Assembly (NCBI GenBank): GCA_030539275.1
Contig: JAUNSK010000005.1
Coordinates: forward strand, 62,001 to 126,000
Direction of reading: 5' to 3'
Source: Oscillospiraceae bacterium
Lineage (GTDB): Bacteria > Bacillota > Clostridia > Oscillospirales > Ruminococcaceae
Length of the DNA stretch: 64,000 nt
Position 1 is the first letter of the stretch. The number at the start of each line of letters is the position of its first letter. The position numbers and the translations under genes are program-made. The notes below the pieces were generated by a model, which saw nothing but the letters and a program-made list of their open reading frames with translations, made no database searches and was not told where the DNA came from. Below, piece by piece: positions 15,886 through 25,932 of this stretch.

Positions 15886-16695
15886 TTAATTTTTAGAAAT
15901 AATAAAATTTACACTGTAGTACTCGGCTATTAAAGGATCCTGCATTATGTATTCGTTTATTGACTCCTCACATGATGCATAGACTTTTTCAAGCAGGCCG
16001 TTATCGACTGCTTTTTGCTCCATCTGAGGCGTCTGCTCTTCAATAACAGAAGAATAATCATCGTCATTTTCAAAATCAACCAGGTTATCCTTAACATCGG
16101 TTATTTTTATTGATGAGTCATCAATTGTATGCCCGGTGATGGCTGCTTCAGGAAGGATAACGGTTATTTTTCTTGCATCATTATCTGAAGATACAGTGAT
16201 CAGGGAAGAATCAAGACCGGCTGTAACAATTCCGTCATACGTAACAGTAAATGATTTCTTTGTAAGAGGCATTCTTACTCCGCCGGCACTGTTTTTACTC
16301 TTGAAAAATGCTGAGTTTGTATATTTGTATTCGACATCTTCAATGTTCAGGTTTTCAAGAAGCTTTGAGCCCAGAAGAACTCCGTTTACGCTTATTTTTG
16401 TGGTAGTCGTTGCCTCAGTGGTAGTAACAGTTTCCGGTACTGTTGTAACACATGGACTCTGGGATGTTGTCTTGTCATCAGCCGGACTCTGTGCGCTTAC
16501 TGAACTTGAAATAGTGTTTTTATAGAGAAGGTTATCATCCCTGTTGAGGAAAAAACCTGCGAGAAATGAAACGCATGCGGTTACTGTAAAAGCAAGTGCT
16601 AAAATAAGTCCCTTGAACCATTTGAATTTTTTTGTTCTGATCAATCTGTTAAGCCTCATGGCCTGTTTTTTTATTTTTTTTATCACAGAAATCAC
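15886..16695 (-). CDS. DUF4230-like membrane-anchored protein
   Basis: 269 residues. One N-terminal transmembrane helix (~31-52, LILALAFTVTACVSFLAGFF) after a basic cytosolic tail, then a Thr/Ser-rich linker (65-105) and an extracytoplasmic domain with LLENLNIEDVEYKYTNSAFF, the start of the DUF4230 pattern (known family, function unknown), ending in a helix with YASCEESINEYIMQD. The preceding gene on this strand lies 80 bp away and a consensus-like promoter separates the two. Confidence 0.75.
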   Translation of the reverse strand: MISVIKKIKKQAMRLNRLIRTKKFKWFKGLILALAFTVTACVSFLAGFFLNRDDNLLYKNTISSSVSAQSPADDKTTSQSPCVTTVPETVTTTEATTTTKISVNGVLLGSKLLENLNIEDVEYKYTNSAFFKSKNSAGGVRMPLTKKSFTVTYDGIVTAGLDSSLITVSSDNDARKITVILPEAAITGHTIDDSSIKITDVKDNLVDFENDDDYSSVIEEQTPQMEQKAVDNGLLEKVYASCEESINEYIMQDPLIAEYYSVNFIISKN

Positions 16696-16724
16696 CCTTT
16701 CTTTGTTGTTTCCTCTGTATTTTC

Positions 16725-16753
16725 ATAATATCACAAAGAAAGGGTTAAGTCAA
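16725..16753 (-). promoter_or_regulatory. Promoter of the DUF4230 gene
   Basis: Minus strand TTGACT (16753-16748), 17-nt spacer, TATTAT (16730-16725). Confidence 0.65.
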
Positions 16754-16776
16754 TTTAAAGCATAAAAATTAATACA

Positions 16777-18918
16777 TTATCCGTTTTTATGACACGATGA
16801 ATTAATAAACTCGCTTGCAAGATCGTAGTACTCATATGGTATAGCCATTTTGCCTCCATATGGGAGTATGATCATAAAACATTTCTTGTCTGTTGTATAA
16901 AAAGGCTCGGCCACAGTGAGCAACTCAGTAAGTTTATCGTCATCAAATTCGTCGTTGAGACTATACTGCTGTATGTCTGGATAGGCAGAGGTTACTGACA
17001 GAAAAGCGCCGCTGATATTACATCTTTTTTTAATATAGTCACTGTCAGATATAAACAGTTCCGCTGATCTGCCGCTTTCAAATTGTTTGTTTTCAAGCAG
17101 TTTTATCTGATATGAAGTGTCTTCACTTATGTCAGGTGCTGAAAGGTCATATTTTTCCATGAGACTGATCGTTTTTGTAAAAGATTCAGGAATAATAAAA
17201 TTATTGTTTAAAATACAATATGTTTTCATCTGCATATAAGAATCTTTTGTCAAAGCCATGTAATCTTCATAGTATGCCTCAGAAATCTCGCGGGCAGCAG
17301 TTTCTGAGATACCTGATTTGCTGACTGAGTTATATTGGTACTTTGAAGATATTCTTAGATCATAATTTCTGTTAAGTGGATCATAGAGCATATTTTTAAG
17401 ACTCAATGATCTGGATTTTGCATAATCTTCGGAAAGCCATATTTCAGGATGTGCAGCCCATGTTGTGTGAGAAAGTGAATAACTTCTGAAAATCGTAGTG
17501 CCGTTCTTCATGGTGTATCTTATACTGAACATATGTAACGTTGCATCTTCGTTGTAAGGGTCAAAAAATTCAAAGTTATTATCGTTATTACTGCCGTTAT
17601 AGTTTTCTTTGTATATCTGAACAATGTCTGAGTGAAAATTTACCAGTGCGTCTATGCCCGTGCTTTCTGAAACTGTAAAATCATTAAAATCATCAGTTAA
17701 ATAGTTGCTGGCATATACTGAAATACTTTTAATATTATCACTGTCAGGTATTTTTGTAACAGCACCGAATGCATCAGTTTTTTTGCTGAGAGCTGTGACT
17801 GAAACGGCAGATACAATGGTCACAAGGCAGATTACAGCTGATGGTATGACTTTTTTTAAGCCGCGGTTTGCAATAGTGCTGATAATGCCAAAGTAAACTA
17901 TACCGGTTACAATACCCTGTATAAGAGCCTGGTTAGCGTATAAACCTGCTGTTACACATGCTGTTCCCGCTACAGCAAACATATAATAAAAAGAGCGGAA
18001 AACAAAAGGCCTTGAAACATCTTCGGCTTTTCTCTTTTTATAGAGAAAATATGATCCGGCAAACATGATGGCACATACTAAAAACAGGATCGTGAATTTG
18101 CAGTAGAGAACATCCGGATCACTCTGAAGCGTTCCGTCTATTCCATATTTTATGACAGCGCAGAATAATGCGCCGACAGGACTGGTGTACGATATAAGGG
18201 GCAGGCAGTCGTTGGAATAGTCTATGCCATATGAACCGCTTAGAATAGAAAAGTATAAAACAAAAATAAAAAACGGGATCGTAATATTAGTGATAACTGT
18301 ATATGTAACTGCTTCAAATAATGTACCGCAGCATACCAGTACGAGGGTGATGATCGTATAAAGCATTATCATTATGAAAAAGCCTAAGATCAGCAGATAT
18401 GCTATATCATAAAAATTATCCTGAACTGAATCCCAGAACTCAGGGTAGACGGCTTTTCCGGCAGCAAACAGGATAAAGGACAGAAGCAGAGAAATTATGT
18501 ACGGTATTACATACATAAAAAGTCCTGAGAAGTAATCACAGATAAACCTCTGGGATGATGAAAGGGGAAGAGCATAGTTCATATCAACTTCTGACTTCTT
18601 ATACAGATATCTGAAGCTTCGAAAGACGAATAATATTCCGGACAAACTGGCAAAACCAAATGCTATCCCAGCAACTAATGAAAAAAAGTAGTAAAGCGCA
18701 TAATTAGGGTGTATATATGATGAATCTGCGGTCATCATGGCAATGTTATCCAGTTCCTCCCTGTGTCTGAGGATCGTGTTTGTGATCACCAGAACAGGAA
18801 GACCCAGAAGCTGCAGCAGCATAACTACTATTATTATCTTTTTATTGTCCCTGAAGTTCTGATTTATTCTTTTGCGCATAAATGAATCCGTTTTACTTGT
18901 TGTCGATGTCTTCTGCAT
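16777..18918 (-). CDS. Large ABC-2 type permease of the YtrA-regulated operon
   Basis: 713 residues from ATG 18918 (GGAGG 12 nt upstream; ATG 18879 is an alternative). The first ~390 residues hold about nine or ten helices; the order is six or so helices, a hydrophilic stretch, then more helices (to ~385). Residues ~400-710 are a soluble, presumably extracytoplasmic domain with no recognised fold. This size and layout match the large YtrC/YtrD- or BcrB-like permeases. The start overlaps the ATPase stop by 26 bp. It is the third gene of GntR-ATPase-permease, so its expression should follow the regulator. Substrate unknown. Confidence 0.82.
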   Translation of the reverse strand: MQKTSTTSKTDSFMRKRINQNFRDNKKIIIVVMLLQLLGLPVLVITNTILRHREELDNIAMMTADSSYIHPNYALYYFFSLVAGIAFGFASLSGILFVFRSFRYLYKKSEVDMNYALPLSSSQRFICDYFSGLFMYVIPYIISLLLSFILFAAGKAVYPEFWDSVQDNFYDIAYLLILGFFIMIMLYTIITLVLVCCGTLFEAVTYTVITNITIPFFIFVLYFSILSGSYGIDYSNDCLPLISYTSPVGALFCAVIKYGIDGTLQSDPDVLYCKFTILFLVCAIMFAGSYFLYKKRKAEDVSRPFVFRSFYYMFAVAGTACVTAGLYANQALIQGIVTGIVYFGIISTIANRGLKKVIPSAVICLVTIVSAVSVTALSKKTDAFGAVTKIPDSDNIKSISVYASNYLTDDFNDFTVSESTGIDALVNFHSDIVQIYKENYNGSNNDNNFEFFDPYNEDATLHMFSIRYTMKNGTTIFRSYSLSHTTWAAHPEIWLSEDYAKSRSLSLKNMLYDPLNRNYDLRISSKYQYNSVSKSGISETAAREISEAYYEDYMALTKDSYMQMKTYCILNNNFIIPESFTKTISLMEKYDLSAPDISEDTSYQIKLLENKQFESGRSAELFISDSDYIKKRCNISGAFLSVTSAYPDIQQYSLNDEFDDDKLTELLTVAEPFYTTDKKCFMIILPYGGKMAIPYEYYDLASEFINSSCHKNG

Positions 18919-19795
18919 TATATCCCAGAACCTCCATTTCATATATAAATATTTCTTCAAGCGAGAGAGGGAGCATATCAAGAACAACAGGTTCCATAGA
19001 GTTGAGCTTCTTCTCGGTTTCGTCTGCATCTCCTCTTATGATGATGCGATAAACACTCTGAGTTCTTTCAAAATGCATGATATCAAGTCCGGTAAAGTCC
19101 TCTTCAGAAACAGGTGACCTGAATACTGCCTGGATCTTATGGATGCTTCCCTTGACAGAATCTATATCCCTGCAGAATATTATCCTGCCGTTGTGCAGAA
19201 GCCCTGCTGTATCACATATCTCATTGATCTCCTTGAGGTTGTGAGAGGAGATCACTACAGTAAGTTTTCTGTCCATCACAGCGTCAAAGATCATATTTTT
19301 TACTATTATTCTCATGGTAGGGTCCAGTCCGTCAAATGCTTCATCCAGCAGAAGAAAATCTGTCTGGCATGCAAGACCTGTTATTACAATAGCCTGACGC
19401 TTCATTCCTTTGGAAAATGTGCTGAGTTTTTTACCTCCGGGAAGTTTTACTTTATTTCTGAGTTTGTCAAAGATCTCCTCAGAAAAATTTTTATAGTAGT
19501 TTTTGTAGTAAGTTTTGAGCTCTTCAAGAGTGAACCTTGAAAACTGCATAGTTTCATCATTTACAAAAAATACTTTCTGTTTTGTCTCAGGACAGTCAAA
19601 AACTTTGCTTCCGTCGATCAGTATTTCTCCGCTGTCGTTGCTGTAGATTCCGCTCAGGAGTCTTAAAATCGTTGATTTTCCGGCACCGTTTGAACCGAGC
19701 AGACCAAATACAGCGCCGTTCGGAATACTCAGGTCGACGCCGTCCAGAATAATGTTAGATTCTATTTTTTTTGTAACATTTTTAAACTCTATCAA
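18893..19795 (-). CDS. ABC transporter ATP-binding protein (YtrB/BcrA-like)
   Basis: 300 residues with Walker A GSNGAGKST (~35-43), Q-loop region VFFVNDETMQF, signature FSKGMKRQ (a variant of LSGGQ), Walker B FLLLDEAFDGLDP and H-loop ISSHNLKEI. The C-terminal ~80 residues are the usual accessory region. Starts within the stop of the GntR gene (4-nt overlap ATGA). Provides energy to the permease downstream. Systems like this in Bacillus respond to lipid-II cycle antibiotics, which makes cell-wall-antibiotic defence an inference here. Confidence 0.92.
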   Translation of the reverse strand: MIEFKNVTKKIESNIILDGVDLSIPNGAVFGLLGSNGAGKSTILRLLSGIYSNDSGEILIDGSKVFDCPETKQKVFFVNDETMQFSRFTLEELKTYYKNYYKNFSEEIFDKLRNKVKLPGGKKLSTFSKGMKRQAIVITGLACQTDFLLLDEAFDGLDPTMRIIVKNMIFDAVMDRKLTVVISSHNLKEINEICDTAGLLHNGRIIFCRDIDSVKGSIHKIQAVFRSPVSEEDFTGLDIMHFERTQSVYRIIIRGDADETEKKLNSMEPVVLDMLPLSLEEIFIYEMEVLGYNAEDIDNK

Positions 19796-20154
19796 GATTT
19801 GTTCACCTCGTCTATCCTTTCTTTAAGTTCATCCTTTGATATGCCGCTGTTTAAAGCTTCACTGACACATTTGTCGAAATCCATCAGGATCTTGTTTTTT
19901 ATCAGTGTTTCGTTGACTCTGCTTATAAAGCTGCCGCGTCCGGAAACAGAATAGATTATTTTGTTTCGTTCAAGTTCCTGATATGATTTGGCGACAGTAT
20001 TCGGGTTTACTCCAAGTTCCTTGGCCAGAGTTCGTACACTTGGCAGCTGTTCATCTTCCTGAAGAACGCCTTTTATTATCAGCTCGACAATTTTTTTATA
20101 CAGCTGTTCATAAATAGGGACACGACTCTGAAGATCGATGGTTATAATAGGCAT
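19792..20154 (-). CDS. GntR family regulator, YtrA subfamily
   Basis: 120 residues from ATG 20154 (AAAAGGATGTG ahead); the frame is open 41 codons further but that part has no SD and covers the promoter. N-terminal winged helix (PIYEQLYKKIVELIIKGVLQ, then PSVRTLAKELGVNPNTVAKSYQEL as recognition helix) and a short ~50-residue C-terminal effector part typical of YtrA repressors. First gene of the ABC operon and most likely its autoregulator: an operator-like palindrome sits just downstream of the -10. Confidence 0.9.
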   Translation of the reverse strand: MPIITIDLQSRVPIYEQLYKKIVELIIKGVLQEDEQLPSVRTLAKELGVNPNTVAKSYQELERNKIIYSVSGRGSFISRVNETLIKNKILMDFDKCVSEALNSGISKDELKERIDEVNKS

Positions 20155-20225
20155 CACATCCTTTTCGTAAAGTTTTCTTCTGTTCAGATACGCATATTTA
20201 TTTTTTTTATCTTTGCGTATAGCGT

Positions 20226-20277
20226 GTACTAGTTGTACTACTACAGTTAGTATAACATACAGATTTTTACTTGTCAA
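20226..20277 (-). promoter_or_regulatory. Promoter and probable operator of the ytrA-like operon
   Basis: Minus strand TTGACA (20277-20272), 17-nt spacer, TATACT (20254-20249). Just behind it, plus-strand TGTACTACTACA (20234-20245) is an inverted TGTA/TACA repeat, and TGTACT also occurs at 20226, a good place for GntR repression. Confidence 0.65.
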
Positions 20278-20354
20278 TATAAAGTTCTGATAATTTAGTA
20301 AATATAGAATATTTTGACTTTTTTGTGTCTTGTGCCGTTTGACAGCTGTCTTCG

Positions 20355-20383
20355 TTGACTTTGAGTTTTTTATAATATATAAT
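20355..20383 (+). promoter_or_regulatory. Promoter of the CotH/dockerin gene
   Basis: TTGACT (20355-20360), 17-nt spacer, TATAAT (20378-20383). Confidence 0.7.
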
Positions 20384-20439
20384 TATAATAGTAATATGTT
20401 GAAATAAATATAAAAAATATATAATGGAGGGTTATCTGA

Positions 20440-22617
20440 ATGAAAAAAAAGGCAGCTTTAATTTGTTCACTTGTTCTTGTTTTCAATTCTTTCGGTATTA
20501 TAGGTGCATCTGCTGCTCTTACAGGCGATGTAAATGATGACGGATCGGTAAGCGCTGCTGATGCAGTAGTACTTACAAAGTATCTGCTGGGAAAGGATAC
20601 ACAGGAACAGGCAAAGAATCCGGATGTAAATGCTGACTCACGTGTAAATGTTCTTGATCTTATATGTGAAAAACAGATTCTTCTGAGTGACGGTAATACT
20701 GAAACAGAAACGCAAGCACCGTCAGTGTCAGTGGAGAGCGGATTTTATAAATCTGACTTTGATGTTGAGCTTTCTGCTGATCAGGGCGTGAAAATCTATT
20801 ATACTCTTGACGGAACGAATCCGGATGAAAATTCTGCTGTATACTCAGGTGCACTGCATATATCTGACGCTACAGCGAATCCTAATGTATACTCAGCAAA
20901 GCCGGATATGTCAGCAAGTGAAAGCTTTACTCCGACAAAAAATGTGACAAAAGGAACAGTTCTTAAAGCTGTAAGCATAAGTGATACAGGTGTTGTAAGC
21001 AGCATGGTTACGAAGACGTATTTTGTCGGTATCGATATTGCTTCTCAGTACAACAATATGCCTGTAATATCTGTGAACGTTGATCCGGACGATCTTTTTG
21101 ACTACGACAAGGGTATTTATACAAAGGGTAAAACATACGATGACTGGGTAGCACAGGGCGGCAATCCGTTTACAAATGAAACCTGGAATATTTCATGCAA
21201 TTATTCAAACAAAGGTGAGGAATGGGAACGTAAGGCACATATTGAGCTGTTTGAAAATGATGGTGCACTTGCATATGAACAGGATATGGGAGTAAGGATA
21301 ACAGGAAATGCTTCAAGGTCACAGCTTCAGAAGAGCCTGAAGTTCTACTCCAGAGAAGAGTACGGCAAAAAGAATGTAAAGTATGAGCTCATACCTGATG
21401 CAAAGAAAGAACTTGATGATACAACAGTAAGAGATAAATATAAGAGATTTACCCTGAGAAGCGGTGCCAACGACAACGGATATTCAAAGTTCAAGGATAA
21501 CTATATCCAGAGCCTTGTTGGTGACAGGGACTTTGAAACACAGTCATCACGTCCTGTAATAGTTTTTCTTGACGGAGAATACTGGGGTGTATATGTGATC
21601 CAGGAGGATTACAGTGACAACTACATAAAGAATAATTATGATATACCGTCTGATGACGTAATAATAATGGAGTGTGACTATCAGGTAGATGATGGTGTGC
21701 CGGAGGATCAGCAGCTGTATGATCAGTTTATAGATTTTGCAGCACAAAATGATCTTTCTGATGATGCTCAGTACAGCAAAATAAATGAAATGATGGACAT
21801 GCAGAGCTTTATTGACTATTACTGTACAGAAATTTTTATAGCAAATCAGGATTGGATGAACAATAACAACAACTACAGGATATGGCGATCACGCAGCATC
21901 ACCGACAGCCCTTACCAGGACGGAAAATGGAGATGGATGCTGTATGATACAGAGTTTTCACTAGGACTTTATAAGAACGGAATGACATATAATGAGGATT
22001 CAATGATGTATGCTCTTTACGGCTCAGAAGATATAACCAAAGAAAACAGACATACCGTCCTCTTCAGAAGTCTGATAAAAAATGCTCAGTTCAGGCAGCA
22101 GTTTGCAACTACATTCTGTGATCTGATGAATAAAAATCTGAGCACTGATCATATGCTTAAGGTTCTTGATGAATTTTATCAGATGTACAGACCTGTTATG
22201 GAAGAGCAGACATACCGTTTTGGGCCTGCCTGGATCCTTCAGTGGTCAAAGAATCCGATGCAGCAGTTTGAGTCAGAGGTAAAGAATATGAAGATGTTTA
22301 TACAGAACAGACCTCAGTACGTTTATAAAATGCTTCAGAAATACCTTGAAATTAACGGACAGACAGCGAAGATAAGTGTAAATGTCAGTGATAGTTCAGG
22401 CGGAACAGTAAAGGTAAATACAATAACACCTGATTACAGTACCGGGTCACAATGGACCGGTACATACTTTACAAACTATCCTGTTACGGTTACGGCTGTA
22501 CCTGCAGATGGATACAGATTTACAGGATGGAAGGGGGATATACAGGGTAATGAAACTACTGCAGAAATGGCAGTAAAGGAAGGCGCTTCAGTTACCGCAG
22601 TATTTGAAAAAGAATAA
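20440..22617 (+). CDS. Secreted CotH-kinase-like protein with N-terminal dockerin
   Basis: 725 residues. Signal peptide 1-26 (ASA cleavage site). Dockerin at ~28-85 (GDVNDDGSVSAADAVVLTKY, then DVNADSRVNVLDLICEKQIL). A chitobiase C-terminal-like beta domain at ~95-195 (KIYYTLDGTNPDENSAVYSG). CotH domain at ~205-620: GVRITGNASRSQLQKSLKFY, YWGVYVIQEDYSDNYIKNNY, and WRWMLYDTEFSLGLY, blocks seen in spore-coat CotH kinases and related surface proteins. A divergent InlB-type repeat ends it (DGYRFTGWKGDIQGNETT). CotH kinases phosphorylate surface proteins outside the cytosol; here the dockerin would bring it onto a scaffoldin. SD GGAGGG. Confidence 0.9.
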   Translation: MKKKAALICSLVLVFNSFGIIGASAALTGDVNDDGSVSAADAVVLTKYLLGKDTQEQAKNPDVNADSRVNVLDLICEKQILLSDGNTETETQAPSVSVESGFYKSDFDVELSADQGVKIYYTLDGTNPDENSAVYSGALHISDATANPNVYSAKPDMSASESFTPTKNVTKGTVLKAVSISDTGVVSSMVTKTYFVGIDIASQYNNMPVISVNVDPDDLFDYDKGIYTKGKTYDDWVAQGGNPFTNETWNISCNYSNKGEEWERKAHIELFENDGALAYEQDMGVRITGNASRSQLQKSLKFYSREEYGKKNVKYELIPDAKKELDDTTVRDKYKRFTLRSGANDNGYSKFKDNYIQSLVGDRDFETQSSRPVIVFLDGEYWGVYVIQEDYSDNYIKNNYDIPSDDVIIMECDYQVDDGVPEDQQLYDQFIDFAAQNDLSDDAQYSKINEMMDMQSFIDYYCTEIFIANQDWMNNNNNYRIWRSRSITDSPYQDGKWRWMLYDTEFSLGLYKNGMTYNEDSMMYALYGSEDITKENRHTVLFRSLIKNAQFRQQFATTFCDLMNKNLSTDHMLKVLDEFYQMYRPVMEEQTYRFGPAWILQWSKNPMQQFESEVKNMKMFIQNRPQYVYKMLQKYLEINGQTAKISVNVSDSSGGTVKVNTITPDYSTGSQWTGTYFTNYPVTVTAVPADGYRFTGWKGDIQGNETTAEMAVKEGASVTAVFEKE

Positions 22618-22624
22618 AAAATAA

Positions 22625-22661
22625 ATATGGCGTTGTAAATTTTTATTTACAACGCCATATT
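22625..22661. terminator. Stem-loop between convergent CotH and dnaJ genes
   Basis: ATATGGCGTTGTAAAT pairs perfectly with ATTTACAACGCCATAT across a TTTT loop. No strong T-run, but position fits a shared terminator. Confidence 0.65.
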
Positions 22662-22698
22662 CAAGGAAAAATATATGATTGGAGTTTTTGGAAATGTG

Positions 22699-23856
22699 TT
22701 ATTTAAGTATGTCTTTGATTTTTTCAAAGAATGATTTCTTCTTTTCGTAATTCTTCTCTTCAAGAGAATCCTCAAACTTCTTCAGAAGATCTTTCTGCTG
22801 TTTTGAAAGGTTCTTGGGAACTTCAACATTTACCTTGACATACTGATCGCCTCTGTCTGATCTCTGAAGCTTCTTAACGCCTTTACCCTTAAGTCTGAAT
22901 ACTGTACCTGTCTGTGTACCCTCGCTTATAGAGTATTTGACATTGCCGTCTATAGTAGGAACGACAAGTTCATCTCCCATTACAGCCTGAGTATATGTTA
23001 TAGGGATCTCACAGTGGATATCATACTCATCACGGACAAATATATCATGTGCTTTGACTCTTACAGTAACATTAAGATTACCGTTTGGTCCGCCGTTGGT
23101 ACCGCTGTCACCCTGGCCGCTAACGCGAAGAGTCTGGCCATTGTCAATTCCGGCCGGAATATCAACTGAAATCTGCTTTGATACACGGATGCGTCCGTTT
23201 CCGCTGCACTTAACGCATGGATTGGAAATAATGGTGCCCTTACCGCCGCACTTCGGACACACTTTCTGAGTTGAAATAACACCGAAAGGAGTTCTCTGAC
23301 CGACTTTGATCTGTCCGAGACCGTTACAGTCAGGACATGTTTTAGGAGATGATCCTGAAGCTGCACCTGTACCGCCGCATTCTGAACATTTTTCAAGTCT
23401 GTTGATTTTTATGTCACGCTTTACACCACTGCAGGCTTCCATGAATGAAATGGTAACCGACGTATCTATATCCTGACCTCTTCTCGGGGCATTTGCTCTG
23501 GATGTTCTTTGACCTCCAAAACCGCCGCCGAATGAGCCGCCAAACAGATTGTCGAAAATATCGCCCATGTCGCCGAAAGGGTTGAATCCGCCGGCACCGC
23601 CGCCGAATCCGCCTCCGCCGTAGCTCGGGTCTACACCGGCGTGACCGAACTGGTCATATCTTTCCTTCTTTGAAGGATCAGATAATACCTCGTATGCTTC
23701 ATTGACTTCTTTGAACTTTTCAGCACAAGTTTTATCATCCGGATGAAGATCAGGATGATATTTACGAGCCATGCTTCGGTATGCTTTTTTTATTTCATCA
23801 GCTGAAGCTCCCTTGGCAATACCAAGGACTTCGTAGTAATCTCTTTTATCAGCCAT
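22699..23856 (-). CDS. dnaJ: Chaperone protein DnaJ
   Basis: 385 residues from ATG 23856: GGAGG of its SD lies where the longer frame would begin, so the first four codons of the longest frame are really the ribosome site. J-domain 1-70 with the HPD motif ([10 protein letters not shown]), Gly/Phe-rich region ~75-130, zinc-finger region with four CxxCxGxG repeats ([32 protein letters not shown]) and the C-terminal substrate-binding domains. Partner and stimulator of DnaK ATPase. Last gene of the hrcA operon. Confidence 0.98.
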   Translation of the reverse strand: MADKRDYYEVLGIAKGASADEIKKAYRSMARKYHPDLHPDDKTCAEKFKEVNEAYEVLSDPSKKERYDQFGHAGVDPSYGGGGFGGGAGGFNPFGDMGDIFDNLFGGSFGGGFGGQRTSRANAPRRGQDIDTSVTISFMEACSGVKRDIKINRLEKCSECGGTGAASGSSPKTCPDCNGLGQIKVGQRTPFGVISTQKVCPKCGGKGTIISNPCVKCSGNGRIRVSKQISVDIPAGIDNGQTLRVSGQGDSGTNGGPNGNLNVTVRVKAHDIFVRDEYDIHCEIPITYTQAVMGDELVVPTIDGNVKYSISEGTQTGTVFRLKGKGVKKLQRSDRGDQYVKVNVEVPKNLSKQQKDLLKKFEDSLEEKNYEKKKSFFEKIKDILK

Positions 23857-23963
23857 ATTTTCCTCCATTATAAATACTTTTAAGCAAGAAGTGAATAAAA
23901 TGGAGCGATATACTACTAGCTGCTCTTCTTGCCAATATTTAATGTATCACTGACATTGAATAT

Positions 23964-23985
23964 GGGTGGATATATATATCCACCC
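23964..23985 (-). repeat. Palindromic hairpin between dnaK and dnaJ
   Basis: GGGTGGATATA/TATATCCACCC forms a perfect 22-nt self-complementary sequence in the 164-nt gap. Probably slows transcription or marks an mRNA processing site that lowers dnaJ relative to dnaK; no U-run follows. Confidence 0.6.
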
Positions 23986-24020
23986 TATTCTTTGTGGTTC
24001 TTTTAAACCGAAGTTTTATT

Positions 24021-25874
24021 TTAAGCTTCTGTAAAGTCAGCATCTACGACATTGTCGTCTCCGCCGTCTTTCTTTTCTTCATCAACGTTGCCGTTAAATC
24101 CTTCAGCACCCTGCTGCTGTCCGGCTGCAGCGCCTGCCTGCTGATAAACCTTTGATGAAAGCTCATAGAAAGCCTTCTGGAGTTCATCTGTCTTTGCCTT
24201 GATATCATCAGTATTGCCAGCCTTGATTGCTTCCTTAAGCTCTTCACATTTGCTCTTTATAGGAGCTGTTTCTGATTCGCTTACCTTATCGCCAAACTCA
24301 CCAAGAGCCTTTTCGCACTGGAATACAAGATTTTCAGCGTTGTTCTTTGTATCAATTTCTTCACGGCGCTTCTTGTCTTCTTCTGCAAATGCTTCAGCAT
24401 TCTTTACAGCCTTGTCGATATCTTCTTTTGACATGTTTGTTGAAGCTGTGATAGAAATGTTCTGTTCCTTGCCTGTACCAAGATCCTTAGCAGATACATG
24501 AACGATACCGTTCTGGTCTATATCAAATGTTACTTCGATCTGAGGGATTCCTCTTGGAGCAGGAGCAATACCGTCGAGTCTGAACATACCGAGCTGCTTG
24601 TTGTCCTTTGCAAACTCACGTTCACCCTGGAGGATGTTTATATCAACAGCGGACTGATTGTCAGCAGCTGTAGAGAAGATCTGTGATTTCTTTGTTGGGA
24701 TGGTTGTGTTTCTTTCGATGATCTTTGTGCAGACACCGCCCATTGTTTCAAGGCCGAGTGAAAGAGGAGTAACATCGAGAAGGAGAAGACCTTCTTTTAC
24801 GTCTCCGCCAAGTACACCGCCCTGGTAAGCAGCACCGAGAGCAACACATTCATCAGGGTTGATGCCCTTGAATGGTTCTTTGCCTATACGTTTCTTAACT
24901 GCTTCCTGAACAGCCGGGATTCTTGATGAACCACCAACCATAAGAACCTTATGGAGTTCATTTGCTGTAAGTCCGCTGTCACGGAGAGCCTGGTCAACAG
25001 GACCCATAGTAGCCTGAACAAGGTCAGCTGTCAGTTCATTGAATACAGCCTGTGTAAGTGTAAGGTCAAGATGCTTAGGACCTGCTGCATCGCCTGAGAT
25101 AAATGGAAGGTTGATGTTTGAAGTAGGAGTTGATGAAAGTTCGATCTTAGCCTTTTCAGCAGCTTCCTTAAGTCTCTGCATTGCAAGTTTATCTGAACTA
25201 AGATCAATGCCTTCAGTCTTCTTGAATTCTGAGATCATCCAGTCAATGACTCTCTGGTCGAAGTCATCACCGCCGAGACGGTTGTTACCGGCAGTAGCAA
25301 GAACTTCTGTTACGCCGTCACCCATTTCGATGATAGATACATCGAATGTACCGCCGCCGAGATCGTATACCATTACCTTCTGATCTTCTTCCTTATCAAC
25401 ACCGTAAGAAAGAGCAGCAGCTGTAGGTTCATTGATAATTCTTTTTACTGTAAGACCGGCAATCTGACCTGCGTCCTTTGTTGCCTGTCTCTGTGAGTCT
25501 GTAAAGTATGCAGGAACTGTAATAACAGCTTCTGTAACCTTTTCGCCAAGATAAGCTTCAGCATCAGCCTTCAGTTTCTGAAGGATCATTGCTGAGATTT
25601 CCTGTGGTGTATATTTTTTGCCGTCAATGTCAACCTTGTAATCAGATCCCATATGACGCTTGATTGAGCTTACTGTTTTTTCAGGGTTTGTAATTGCCTG
25701 ACGTTTAGCTGTCTGTCCTACAAGTCTCTCACCTGAGCCTGTTTTTGAAAATGCGACTACTGAAGGAGTTGTTCTTGCACCTTCACTGTTAGGAATAACT
25801 ACTGCGTTACCGCCTTCCATAACTGCTACACATGAGTTTGTTGTACCTAAGTCAATACCTATAATCTTTCCCAT
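24021..25874 (-). CDS. dnaK: Chaperone protein DnaK (Hsp70)
   Basis: 617 residues, the usual Gram-positive length. Nucleotide-binding domain to ~360 ([14 protein letters not shown] at the start, [28 protein letters not shown]), [14 protein letters not shown] linker and substrate-binding domain, then a helical lid and a Gly/Asp-rich end with [11 protein letters not shown]-driven folding chaperone with DnaJ and GrpE. Third gene of the heat-shock operon. No anomalies. Confidence 0.99.
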   Translation of the reverse strand: MGKIIGIDLGTTNSCVAVMEGGNAVVIPNSEGARTTPSVVAFSKTGSGERLVGQTAKRQAITNPEKTVSSIKRHMGSDYKVDIDGKKYTPQEISAMILQKLKADAEAYLGEKVTEAVITVPAYFTDSQRQATKDAGQIAGLTVKRIINEPTAAALSYGVDKEEDQKVMVYDLGGGTFDVSIIEMGDGVTEVLATAGNNRLGGDDFDQRVIDWMISEFKKTEGIDLSSDKLAMQRLKEAAEKAKIELSSTPTSNINLPFISGDAAGPKHLDLTLTQAVFNELTADLVQATMGPVDQALRDSGLTANELHKVLMVGGSSRIPAVQEAVKKRIGKEPFKGINPDECVALGAAYQGGVLGGDVKEGLLLLDVTPLSLGLETMGGVCTKIIERNTTIPTKKSQIFSTAADNQSAVDINILQGEREFAKDNKQLGMFRLDGIAPAPRGIPQIEVTFDIDQNGIVHVSAKDLGTGKEQNISITASTNMSKEDIDKAVKNAEAFAEEDKKRREEIDTKNNAENLVFQCEKALGEFGDKVSESETAPIKSKCEELKEAIKAGNTDDIKAKTDELQKAFYELSSKVYQQAGAAAGQQQGAEGFNGNVDEEKKDGGDDNVVDADFTEA

Positions 25875-25932
25875 TGTAAATTCATCCTTTCAAAAAACAA
25901 ATGTTTTATATTTATTTAATCATGTAATCTTA

